A stretch of 51,653 nt of DNA from Nitrospira sp. CR1.2 (GTDB taxonomy: Bacteria > Nitrospirota > Nitrospiria > Nitrospirales > Nitrospiraceae), in assembly GCA_014055495.1 (NCBI GenBank), contig WIAG01000024.1:1-51653 (forward strand). Direction: 5' to 3'. A model generated the notes under the pieces. The model searched no databases and was not told the DNA's origin. It was given only the letters and a program-made list of their open reading frames with translations. Below, piece by piece: positions 15,853 to 23,868 of the stretch. Made by a program: the position numbers and the translations under genes. Position 1 is the stretch's first letter; the number at the start of each line of letters is the position of its first letter.

Positions 15853-16556
15853 CCGATCGGGAGCCATCGCCACTTGAGGATGGTCCAGAGAATGACCATC
15901 CCGTGTCGCCAGGTGATTTTCTTGCCTTGTGAGTAGGTGCGGGGTACGTAGCGGATAGGGACTTCCTCGATCTGAGTGCCCTTGCGGATCAATTTGCACA
16001 TCAATTCATTGTCGAACTCGAATCCTCTGGCCTGAACGGGGGTGTCCAGGAGCACTCGCCGTAAGAAGGCTTTGTAACAGCCTTCATAATCCGTGAAGTG
16101 TTTGTCGTACAGCCGATTGGTGACGGCCAGGATGACCAGGTTCCCCACATAGTGATTCCAGTAGGGCGAGCGACGTTTCCCCCAGAATCGAGGGCGTTCG
16201 TGCAGGAAGCGTGAACCCATGACGGCTTCGCACCGTCCCTGCAGGAGGGGGGCGATGACGGCGGCATAATCGTCGGGTGTGTACTCGAGATCCGCATCCT
16301 GGAACAGGACGATGTCTCCGGTCGCCGCTTTGATTCCGGTCGTCAGCGCCCCGCCCTTGCCGACGTTGACGGGATGGCTGATGGGGACGATCCCCGTGAG
16401 GTGTTTCATGATGTTCTGCGTGCGATCGGTCGAGGCGTCGTTGACGACGATGATTTCTTTCTGCACCTGCCCCAGATCGACGGCCTGGATTCGGCGCACG
16501 ACTGCTTCGAGCGTCTCCTGCTCGTTGAATGCCGGAATGATGATCGAGAGTTTCAT
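15849..16556 (-). CDS. Family 2 glycosyltransferase, dolichyl-phosphate mannose synthase-like
   Basis: 235 residues starting MKLSIIIPAFNEQETL at ATG 16556. GT-A fold signatures: VVNDASTDRT, the DAD metal site in LFQDADLEYTPDD, GSRF, and the acceptor-site region (GFEFDNELMCKL). It likely moves a sugar from a nucleotide donor to polyprenyl phosphate at the inner face of the membrane. That product could feed the GT-C-like enzyme encoded downstream. There is no C-terminal GtrA-like membrane domain, but a hydrophobic end (MVILWTILKWRWLPI) may tether it. Confidence 0.88.
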   Translation of the reverse strand: MKLSIIIPAFNEQETLEAVVRRIQAVDLGQVQKEIIVVNDASTDRTQNIMKHLTGIVPISHPVNVGKGGALTTGIKAATGDIVLFQDADLEYTPDDYAAVIAPLLQGRCEAVMGSRFLHERPRFWGKRRSPYWNHYVGNLVILAVTNRLYDKHFTDYEGCYKAFLRRVLLDTPVQARGFEFDNELMCKLIRKGTQIEEVPIRYVPRTYSQGKKITWRHGMVILWTILKWRWLPIG

Positions 16557-16703
16557 TGTGCGAGCGTCGGGCCGGTCACCGGTCGTCGGCGAGAAGCATG
16601 AGACGTTATGGTGGAGCATCACGTAGAAGGCCTGCACTGTCAACGAATTCCGCGATTGAGGCGGTGCGTCGGAACAGGGGCAGCGAACGGAACGCAAGGG
16701 TGG

Positions 16704-17573
16704 CTAGGGCGTGTGGCGCGGTCTCAGTCGTTCCGAGAGCACCGGGTATTGAGCGGTTCCCATGCCGAAGTTGCCGGTGGCGACGTCGGCTGCGATGACA
16801 CGTAACGTGATGCCGTCGGGCGCGTCTTTGGAGAGCGGCACGAAGAACGGCGCCTCGAACCGACTCTTCTCTCCGGCGTAGAACATCTGCAACCGTTCCA
16901 CGATGCGGTCCCCGATCAACAGTTCGGCGTAGATGTGAATTTTTCGCGAATCCCAGTCGCTGTGCGGCCGGACCAAGGCGCCGGAGAGGGTGCGGACCGA
17001 GGCCTTCAGCATGACATCTTCTTTCGCGATGAGCGGTTCCCCGGGTTTGGGCGATTCGAGTTGGACCAGGTACCCGTACAGATGGAGCACGATACCGTCG
17101 TTGGTCAGGTCGTGGCCGGGAATCAGCAGCACCGTTTTGCTCGCGCGCTGCAGGGCCTTGGGGTAGGCCATGGGGCCTTCAGCGGTGATTTCCACCAGGG
17201 TCGGGCGGGCCAGATCGAGTGTCGCACTGAACGCCGCGGCGGGGCGTCCGCTGTAGAGCGGTTCCTCCATGAGGTGCGGCGTACGCATGATTTGTGTCTG
17301 ATCGCCGGGTTCTCCCTGCTGGAGTCCGGAGGCAAGCAATTGCCCGGTTGCCAGGTCGGTGATGGTGACGCGTGCGCCGCCGACGTCATGCCCCAGGACG
17401 AGGGACCGGTGCGCGACGACGCGGACGAGCACCGTCGTGGGCACAGGGTCGTTGTAGTGGGCTTTATTCTCGATCTCGGATTCGGACGGTTCCGGGGTGA
17501 ACGCGGCGCTCACGCTGCTCAACAGCACGAGAACGCAGGTGCCGATCAGCCGGGTGAGAGAGGCGCGGTTCAT
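16704..17573 (-). CDS. Secreted protein of unknown function, 289 aa
   Basis: Begins with a clear signal peptide (LIGTCVLVLLSSVSAAF, cleavage about residue 24). The rest is predicted beta-rich with several Ig-like stretches (GARVTITDLATGQLLASG; LVEITAEGPMAYP; GITLRVIAADVATGNFG). I do not recognise a family. It overlaps the end of metG by 4 nt and is probably transcribed with it; the GT2 gene follows after 147 nt. A carbohydrate- or envelope-related role is only suggested by this position. Confidence 0.75.
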   Translation of the reverse strand: MNRASLTRLIGTCVLVLLSSVSAAFTPEPSESEIENKAHYNDPVPTTVLVRVVAHRSLVLGHDVGGARVTITDLATGQLLASGLQQGEPGDQTQIMRTPHLMEEPLYSGRPAAAFSATLDLARPTLVEITAEGPMAYPKALQRASKTVLLIPGHDLTNDGIVLHLYGYLVQLESPKPGEPLIAKEDVMLKASVRTLSGALVRPHSDWDSRKIHIYAELLIGDRIVERLQMFYAGEKSRFEAPFFVPLSKDAPDGITLRVIAADVATGNFGMGTAQYPVLSERLRPRHTP

Positions 17574-19588
17574 TTCACTTTGGTACCGGGGTCCACGTCT
17601 TCGACGAACGTGGCGAGTCCCCGCACTTCGCTGTCGCCGGCCGCGAGGACCATGCCCTGCGATTCGATGCCCATGAGTTTGGCCGACTTCAGGTTCGCCA
17701 CGATGACGATGGTTTTCCCGATCAGGGCATCCGGTTCGTATTTCTTGCCGATGCCGGCGACAATTTGCCGTTGCTCGGTGCCGAGGCTGACTTGGAGCTT
17801 GAGCAGCTTCTCGGATTTGGGTACCCGTTCCGCCGCCAGGACCTTGGCCGCTCTGAGCTGCACCTTCATGAACTCATCGATGGTGATCTGAGCCGGTTGC
17901 GCAGCGGCCGGGGCGGCAGCCGGTGTGGTGGCCGGAGCCGGCGATTGTGGTGCAGCGGGGCCGGCGGTCTGGGCGGCGGCAGTGGGTTGCGGGGATGCGG
18001 GTGTCTCGCTCACGGCTTTGGCTCCTTGTGGTTTGGATTCGATGCGGGGGAACAGGGAGGCACCTCTTTGGATGGTGCTGCCAGCCAGCGGCGCATCCCA
18101 ATGGACGGCGTCTGCCGTCAGCGGTTTGGAAAAGTCCACCGACAATCCAAGTTGTCGGATCATCTGCGCGGCGGCATTCGGCATGAATGGATAGAGCAGC
18201 AACGCCAGCAGTCGTAGGGCGCGGGCTGAGGTGTTCAGCACGGTGTGCAACTGCGGTTGTGACTCCGGCTGCTTCGACAGTTTCCATGGCGCACTCTTGT
18301 CGATGTATTCATCGCAGATGCCGTTGATCTCCTCGATCGTCAGCAGCACGTCTCGAAACAGCAAGGCACTGAAACCCGTTTCGGTTTTGCCGGGGAGTTG
18401 CAGGGCCAACTCCTCGATGCGTTGTTCCAATTCCGGCAGCACAGCCGGGCCCCGTTCTGGGATGACGCCGGTACAGGACCGTTCGATCATGGTGAGCGTA
18501 CGGCTCAAGAGGTTGCCGATTCCGTTCGCGAGTTTGGCGTTGACGGTCGTCACCAGCGCGCTGTGCGAGAAATCCCCGTCCTGCCCGAACGGCACTTCCC
18601 GCAGGAGGAAATAGCGGAATGCGTCTGCGCCGAACTGGTCGACCATCTTATTGGGATCGACGACGTTGCCGCGGCTCTTGGACATTTTCTCGCCGTCCAC
18701 CGTCCACCAGCCGTGGGCGAAGATGGTCTTCGGCAAGGGCTGCCCCAGCGCCATTAACATGGTGGACCAATAGACGGCATGTGTGGTGAGGATGTCCTTT
18801 CCCACCAGGTGGACATCGGCGGGCCAGTAACGCAAGCCGGCCGGCTGTCCTTGAGGCAGGTATTCGAGTGCGGACATGTAATTGACCAGCGCGTCGAACC
18901 AGACGTAGGTCACGTAGTCCTTGTCGAAGGGGAGTTCAATGCCCCAGGACAGTCGAGATTTGGGTCGTGAGATCGAGAGGTCGCCCAGCTTTTGAGTCTG
19001 CAAAAATCCGAGGACCTCGTTGCGGCGCGAGGCGGGGCGAATGAAATCCTCGTGATGCCGGACGTGATCGATCAGCCGTTCCTGATACTGGCCCATCCTA
19101 AAAAAATAATTGTGTTCGCTCAGCTGTTCGATGGGCCGCTTACAGTCCGGGCAGAGGCCGCCGACGACATCTTTTTCCGTCCAGAACCGCTCATCATATG
19201 TGCAATACCATCCAGTGTAGTCTGCCTTGTAAATCAACTGCTTATCATGCAGCTGTTGAAGATATCGTTGAACCACGGATTGGTGTGGTTTGTCAGTGGT
19301 GCGGATAAAGGCATCGTGGGAAATGTTCAACCGATCCCAGAGGTGTGTGAACTGTGGCGCGAGGCGGTCGCAGTGGGTCTGCGGATCGACGCCGGCCTTG
19401 GCGGCGGCCTGCTGCACTTTCTGACCGTGCTCGTCGAGCCCGGTCAGAAAGAATACCTCACGTCCGCGCAACCGCCAGTATCGGGCGAGGACATCCGCGG
19501 CAACGGTGGTGTAGGCGTGGCCGATGTGGGGCACGTCATTGACGTAGTAAATCGGTGTCGTGATGTAGAAGGTGTTGGGTGTCGTCAT
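17570..19588 (-). CDS. metG: Methionyl-tRNA synthetase with C-terminal tRNA-binding domain
   Basis: 672 residues. The class I signature HIGH is at 21-24 and KMSKS near residue 305 (EKMSKSRGNV). The zinc-binding knuckle CTYDERFW...CPDC lies between them. After an Ala/Pro-rich linker (about 525-565, AAPQSPAPATTPAAAPAAAQ) comes an EMAP-II/Trbp111-like OB-fold domain (ITIDEFMKVQLRAAKVL to the end), giving dimerisation and tRNA binding. It charges tRNA-Met for initiation and elongation in the cytosol. The start ATG is chosen because MTTPNTFYITTPIYYVND aligns with the family. Confidence 0.97.
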   Translation of the reverse strand: MTTPNTFYITTPIYYVNDVPHIGHAYTTVAADVLARYWRLRGREVFFLTGLDEHGQKVQQAAAKAGVDPQTHCDRLAPQFTHLWDRLNISHDAFIRTTDKPHQSVVQRYLQQLHDKQLIYKADYTGWYCTYDERFWTEKDVVGGLCPDCKRPIEQLSEHNYFFRMGQYQERLIDHVRHHEDFIRPASRRNEVLGFLQTQKLGDLSISRPKSRLSWGIELPFDKDYVTYVWFDALVNYMSALEYLPQGQPAGLRYWPADVHLVGKDILTTHAVYWSTMLMALGQPLPKTIFAHGWWTVDGEKMSKSRGNVVDPNKMVDQFGADAFRYFLLREVPFGQDGDFSHSALVTTVNAKLANGIGNLLSRTLTMIERSCTGVIPERGPAVLPELEQRIEELALQLPGKTETGFSALLFRDVLLTIEEINGICDEYIDKSAPWKLSKQPESQPQLHTVLNTSARALRLLALLLYPFMPNAAAQMIRQLGLSVDFSKPLTADAVHWDAPLAGSTIQRGASLFPRIESKPQGAKAVSETPASPQPTAAAQTAGPAAPQSPAPATTPAAAPAAAQPAQITIDEFMKVQLRAAKVLAAERVPKSEKLLKLQVSLGTEQRQIVAGIGKKYEPDALIGKTIVIVANLKSAKLMGIESQGMVLAAGDSEVRGLATFVEDVDPGTKVK

Positions 19589-19633
19589 GAGTTGTGAATC
19601 GAAGATAACAAGATGACGAGGGGTAAAGCTAGA

Positions 19634-20665
19634 TTATCGTAAGCGGTCGGTGGTGCCGGGCGGGGTCAGGAGTTGCCGGACTCGCAGCAGGGTGGTTTCG
19701 AGGGCGATTTGAATGTTCAGATTCCGATGCGCCTGGCGCTCCAGCCTATCGAGGTCCCCGATGAGATTCAGCAGTTCGTCGATGTCGATCCGTTCGGCCA
19801 GCTGCTGCATGTCGGCCCGCTGGTCGAGGTTGAGAATATGGTCGGCGCCGGCACCGACCGCGATGAGGAGCATATCGCGCAGCCAGCGCTGCAACCAGTC
19901 GAAGGCTTCCGGGCCGCGGTCGCCTTTGGCCAGGGCTTCCGCCGCTGCGAGTACCGTGGAGAATGACTGCAGGCCTTTGGTCGAAAAGATGGCGGCGAAC
20001 TCTTTCTGGTTGGTGCGGGCCTGTTCGAGATCGCACTCCAGCGCGCGTCCCAATTGCCCGTCGCTGAGCACGGCGAGAAAGCGCGCGTCGGCAGGTGGAA
20101 GTTCGCGCTTCAGGATAACGGCGGCTTCGACCTGCGTTTGCGCCGGGGGCGTGAGCCGCAGGGATTGGCAGCGGGAGCGAATTGTTGCCGGGAGCGCGTA
20201 GGGCCGGCTCGACACGAGCATGAAAAGGCTGTGATCGGGAGGCTCTTCCAATGTTTTCAGCAACGCGTTGGCGGCGCCGATGGTCATGCGATCCGCTTTG
20301 TCGATCAGGCAGATTTTGCGATTGCCGATCAGCGGGCGATAAATCATCTGATGCTCGATGTCGCGAATGGATTCAATCTTGATTTGGGGATTGGCCATCT
20401 CCTGATCCGGCTCGATGACCAGGAGGTCCGGATGGGTGCGTGCCTCCACCTGGCGACAGGCCCGGCAGGTGCCGCAGGCGTCCGGCTGCTGGGCGTCGGA
20501 CAGGGTTTCGCAGAAGAGGGTTTGTGCGAGACGCAGGGCCAGTAGGCGTTTGCCGATACGGTCTTCGCCGTGGAGCAGATACGCATGGGCCAGACGGTTT
20601 TGCACGATCGCCGATCGCAGGAGGGCTTTGGCCTGTTCGTGTCCGATGATGTCAGCGAAGGGCAT
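19634..20665 (-). CDS. holB: DNA polymerase III delta' subunit
   Basis: 343 residues. AAA+ clamp-loader fold: HAYLLHGEDRIGKR (P-loop position, with Arg where Ser/Thr would bind nucleotide, so ATP binding is unlikely, as in E. coli delta'), zinc module CGTCRACR with a preceding Cys, sensor-like DKADRMTIGAANALLKTLEEPP, and SRC-like arginine motif RSRCQSLR. It is the stator subunit that helps load the beta clamp. It overlaps the end of tmk by 14 nt; tmk-holB order is common. Confidence 0.92.
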   Translation of the reverse strand: MPFADIIGHEQAKALLRSAIVQNRLAHAYLLHGEDRIGKRLLALRLAQTLFCETLSDAQQPDACGTCRACRQVEARTHPDLLVIEPDQEMANPQIKIESIRDIEHQMIYRPLIGNRKICLIDKADRMTIGAANALLKTLEEPPDHSLFMLVSSRPYALPATIRSRCQSLRLTPPAQTQVEAAVILKRELPPADARFLAVLSDGQLGRALECDLEQARTNQKEFAAIFSTKGLQSFSTVLAAAEALAKGDRGPEAFDWLQRWLRDMLLIAVGAGADHILNLDQRADMQQLAERIDIDELLNLIGDLDRLERQAHRNLNIQIALETTLLRVRQLLTPPGTTDRLR

Positions 20666-21374
20666 GCCGGACCTGTGCGGTTCGTGGTGGTTTCATGCGT
20701 GGCGCGGGCGAGTCGGCGTCTTGCCGTGCAAGCCGGTTCAGCATCGGTGACACGATACGGGCGACGGCGCGGGCGACCCTCTCCTGCGAGGGGCGCGCGG
20801 AGACGATCCTCACGCGTTGGGAGTGGTGCTTCGCCAGATCGAGAAAGCCCGCGCGGACTTTCCGGTGGAACCGGAGAGATTCGCGGTCGAGCCGATTCGT
20901 CTCGCTGGCGGATCGCCGCCGAGCCAGGCCGGTGGTCACAGGCAGATCGAACAACAGCGTGAGGTGAGGCGTCACGGCGTGGGTCGCCAGCCGGTTGAGT
21001 CGTTCGAGCATGGGCACATCCAGCCCACGGCCATATCCCTGGTAGGCGAGCGTCGAGTCGCTGAATCGGTCGCAGAGCACGATGGCCCCGCGCGCGAGCG
21101 CCGGTTCGATGACCTGGGCCACATGTTGACGTCGCGCAGCGAACACCAGAAAGGCTTCCGTCTCGGCCGCTACCGGTTCGTCGGTGCGATCGAGCAACGC
21201 GGCGCGGATTTTTTCCGCGAGCGGTGTGCCGCCCGGTTCCCGGGTTTCCACGGTGCTGTGCCCCTGCCGGCGAAGGTATTCTCCCAGGAGGCGGGCCTGG
21301 GTGGATTTTCCGCACCCCTCGATCCCCTCCAGGGTGATGAACAGACCTCGCGGCGACTGATGGTGTCGTGTCAT
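20652..21374 (-). CDS. tmk: Thymidylate kinase
   Basis: 240 residues from ATG 21374. P-loop EGIEGCGKSTQ, the TMP-binding REPGGTP, DRFSDSTLAYQGYGRGL with the DRY/F-type motif, and the LID region (RRRSASETNRLDRES). It phosphorylates dTMP to dTDP in DNA precursor synthesis. The C-terminal 30 residues are Arg-rich and less conserved. Longer starts up to 21524 are not homologous. Divergent from the DUF502 gene. Confidence 0.96.
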   Translation of the reverse strand: MTRHHQSPRGLFITLEGIEGCGKSTQARLLGEYLRRQGHSTVETREPGGTPLAEKIRAALLDRTDEPVAAETEAFLVFAARRQHVAQVIEPALARGAIVLCDRFSDSTLAYQGYGRGLDVPMLERLNRLATHAVTPHLTLLFDLPVTTGLARRRSASETNRLDRESLRFHRKVRAGFLDLAKHHSQRVRIVSARPSQERVARAVARIVSPMLNRLARQDADSPAPRMKPPRTAQVRHALR

Positions 21375-21448
21375 GGTTTGGGCCTGAAAAGTTCGGGGAA
21401 AAAGAGGGTGGATCCTATTCCAAGTGATTGAAAATAGCAAGAAAAGGC

Positions 21449-21478
21449 TTGCGACGACCGGCAAAAGCCCAGTATCAT
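21449..21478 (+). promoter_or_regulatory. Candidate sigma-70-type promoter for the DUF502-glmU-glmS run
   Basis: TTGCGA (21449-21454) and TATCAT (21473-21478) are 18 nt apart, about 30 nt before the DUF502 start in a 134-nt divergent intergenic region. -35 matches 4 of 6 and -10 matches 5 of 6 consensus positions. Confidence 0.45.
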
Positions 21479-21508
21479 GACGCTCTACCAGGGACCCCTC
21501 AGCCGCGC

Positions 21509-22183
21509 ATGGTGAAAGCTTCATTAAAACGCTATTTTCTCACCGGTTTGCTGGTGATCATCCCTATCTGGGGCACCATCCTGATTCTGAAGACACTGTT
21601 CGTCAGTTTGGATGGGATTCTCGGCGACGCGGCTGCCCGGCTTGTGACTCCAGGGTACTACGTACCAGGTTTGGGAATCGCCGCGCTCATTCTGCTGATT
21701 TTCATGACCGGGTTGTTCGCCGCGAATTTCATCGGGCGCCATGTGGTGCGGCAATGGGAGAGTCTGCTCAATCGTGTGCCGGTGGTGCGCGGGATCTATT
21801 CCACGATCAAGTCGATGATGGACATTTTGTCCTTCGCGGAACGCGAGACCTACCGGCGGGTGGTGTTGATCCAGTTTCCTAAGAACGGTCACTACTGTTT
21901 TGCGTTCGTGACCGGCGTGACGAAGGGCGAAATGCAGCAGTTGTCCCCGGACCCCCTCGTGCACGTCTACGTGCCGACCTCTCCCAACCCCACGTCCGGG
22001 TATTTCCTGTTGGTGCCTGAGCGCGAAGTGATCGCGGTGGACATCACCGTCGAAGAGGCTATGAAGTTGATTGTGTCGGGTGGACTCTATACCCCGAACC
22101 CATCGTCTGGTGTCTCCTCCCCCGGCGGCGGCAAATCGTGGGCGCCGATCAAGCAGCCCGATGCACGCGTACAGGTCGGTTGA
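21509..22183 (+). CDS. DUF502 family membrane protein
   Basis: 224 residues from ATG 21509 (MVKASLKRYFLTGLLV). Two membrane helices (about 11-32 and 55-76) and the family hallmarks TGLLVIIPIWGT, VRGIYSTIKSMM and FVTGVTKGEM; the rest is cytoplasmic. Function is unknown to me. It precedes glmU by 50 nt on the same strand and may share a promoter with it. The frame opens further upstream to 21428 but family similarity starts at MVKASLKR. Confidence 0.9.
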   Translation: MVKASLKRYFLTGLLVIIPIWGTILILKTLFVSLDGILGDAAARLVTPGYYVPGLGIAALILLIFMTGLFAANFIGRHVVRQWESLLNRVPVVRGIYSTIKSMMDILSFAERETYRRVVLIQFPKNGHYCFAFVTGVTKGEMQQLSPDPLVHVYVPTSPNPTSGYFLLVPEREVIAVDITVEEAMKLIVSGGLYTPNPSSGVSSPGGGKSWAPIKQPDARVQVG

Positions 22184-22233
22184 TCGCGGCTTCACTCGAC
22201 AACCCCCTGTCGATTACGTATGGTGAAAACGCT

Positions 22234-23859
22234 ATGACTCATTCATTGCACGACAATGCCGTGTCTTCCTCCGTGCCTGGGCTCGGCGTCATCATCATGG
22301 CGGCGGGGCTCGGCAAGCGCATGAAGTCGTCGTTGGCCAAGGTGCTGCATCCGGTCGCCGGGCGGCCGATGGTGCTGTATGTGCTCGATATCGCCTGCGG
22401 CCTGGCGGAACAGGGCGTGGCGGTGGTGGTCGGACATCAGGGGGCCGAGGTGCGCAAGGTCGTCGACGCGGTCGGCGGGCAGGTGGCCGTTGCGGAGCAG
22501 ACGAAGCAGTTGGGGACCGGCCATGCGGTCCTGCAAGCGCGACCGGTGTTTACCGGCGTCGCGCACCGCCGCCCCACCCGGTACCTGATTTTGAACGGCG
22601 ATACGCCCTTGTTGACGGAATCGACCGTGCGACACTTGCTCGCGATGCACGATGCGCAGGGCGCGGCCGTGACGCTGCTGACCGCCGTGCTCGACGATGC
22701 CACCGGCTATGGGCGTGTGATCCGGCAGCGCCGCGAGGAATGGCTGCAGGGGGCCGCGGATAATCGGGTGCAGAGCATCGTGGAAGATAAGGATGCTTCC
22801 GAGGCCGAACGGCTCGTGCGCGAAATCAACGTCGGGACCTACGTCGTCGACGGCGAGTTCCTCTTTCCGGCGCTCGACACACTCGATCCCCGGAATGCGC
22901 AAGGCGAGTACTATCTGACCGACATCGTGCACATGGCCGTGCAGCAAGGGCGCACCGTCTCCGCGTTACGCTTGCGGGACATCGATGAAGGATTGGGCAT
23001 CAACAGCCGCGTGCAATTGGCTGAAGCCGAGAATGTGATCAGGCAGCGCATCCGAGTGCGTTGGCTGGAAGCCGGCGTGACGATGCGGGATCCGGCGTCC
23101 ACGTGGATCGATGCCGGGGTGACGATCGGGCGGGACACGCTGTTGTATCCGAACGTGACACTCGAAGGCCGGACGGTGATCGGCGACGAGACGATCGTGC
23201 ATTCGGGCACGCGGATCACCGACTGCCGTATCGGCAACCGGGTGGAGATTCTCGATCATTGTGTGTTGCGTGACTCGCGGGTGGATGAAGACGCTCACCT
23301 CGGACCGTTTGCGCATCTGCGGCCCGGGGCGATCATGCGGCGCAAGGCCAAGGTCGGGAATTTCGTTGAGATGAAGAAGGCTGAACTCGGAGAAGGGTCC
23401 AAAGCCAATCACTTGAGCTATCTTGGCGACGCGCGCATCGGCACAGGCGTCAATATAGGGGCCGGGACCATTACGGTGAATTATGATGGCGTAAATAAGC
23501 ATCAGACCGTGATTGAGGACCATGTCGCCGTCGGGAGCGACACACAGATCATCGCGCCTGTGACCATCGGGCGAGGTTCGGTGATCGCCGCCGGCACAAC
23601 GATCACGCAGGATGTCCCGGCGGATGCGTTGGTGATTTCACGCGTGCCCCAGGTGACGCGTGAAGGATGGGCGGCGCGGCGGCGCGCGTTGCTGAGCGGA
23701 CAGGTCCCGCCTCCGGCGCCGAAGTCGGTGTCTGCGGTGAAGACCCGCACGAGTGCGAAGCCCGCGAAGGCGGCATCGAAGCCAAAGGCGGCGGTCCGTT
23801 CGGCCAAGAATGCGGCTAAGAAGAAGCAACCGGCAGTTCAACGTTCGAAACGGAGGTAA
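22234..23859 (+). CDS. glmU: Bifunctional UDP-GlcNAc pyrophosphorylase / GlcN-1-P acetyltransferase
   Basis: 541 residues. N-terminal pyrophosphorylase: IMAAGLGKRMKSSLAKVLHP, LNGDTPL, GTGHAV, GEYYLTD. From about 270 a left-handed beta-helix with hexapeptide repeats, including GNFVEMKKAELGEGSKANHL and NIGAGTITVNYDG that form the acetyltransferase site. It makes UDP-GlcNAc for peptidoglycan, LPS and exopolysaccharide. Unusual: from about residue 497 a 45-residue tail rich in Lys, Ala and Pro (SAKPAKAASKPKAAVRSAK), like a histone H1 tail, extends beyond the normal end (about 455 residues in E. coli). glmS follows after 9 nt. Confidence 0.96.
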   Translation: MTHSLHDNAVSSSVPGLGVIIMAAGLGKRMKSSLAKVLHPVAGRPMVLYVLDIACGLAEQGVAVVVGHQGAEVRKVVDAVGGQVAVAEQTKQLGTGHAVLQARPVFTGVAHRRPTRYLILNGDTPLLTESTVRHLLAMHDAQGAAVTLLTAVLDDATGYGRVIRQRREEWLQGAADNRVQSIVEDKDASEAERLVREINVGTYVVDGEFLFPALDTLDPRNAQGEYYLTDIVHMAVQQGRTVSALRLRDIDEGLGINSRVQLAEAENVIRQRIRVRWLEAGVTMRDPASTWIDAGVTIGRDTLLYPNVTLEGRTVIGDETIVHSGTRITDCRIGNRVEILDHCVLRDSRVDEDAHLGPFAHLRPGAIMRRKAKVGNFVEMKKAELGEGSKANHLSYLGDARIGTGVNIGAGTITVNYDGVNKHQTVIEDHVAVGSDTQIIAPVTIGRGSVIAAGTTITQDVPADALVISRVPQVTREGWAARRRALLSGQVPPPAPKSVSAVKTRTSAKPAKAASKPKAAVRSAKNAAKKKQPAVQRSKRR

Positions 23860-23868
23860 CGGCGACCT

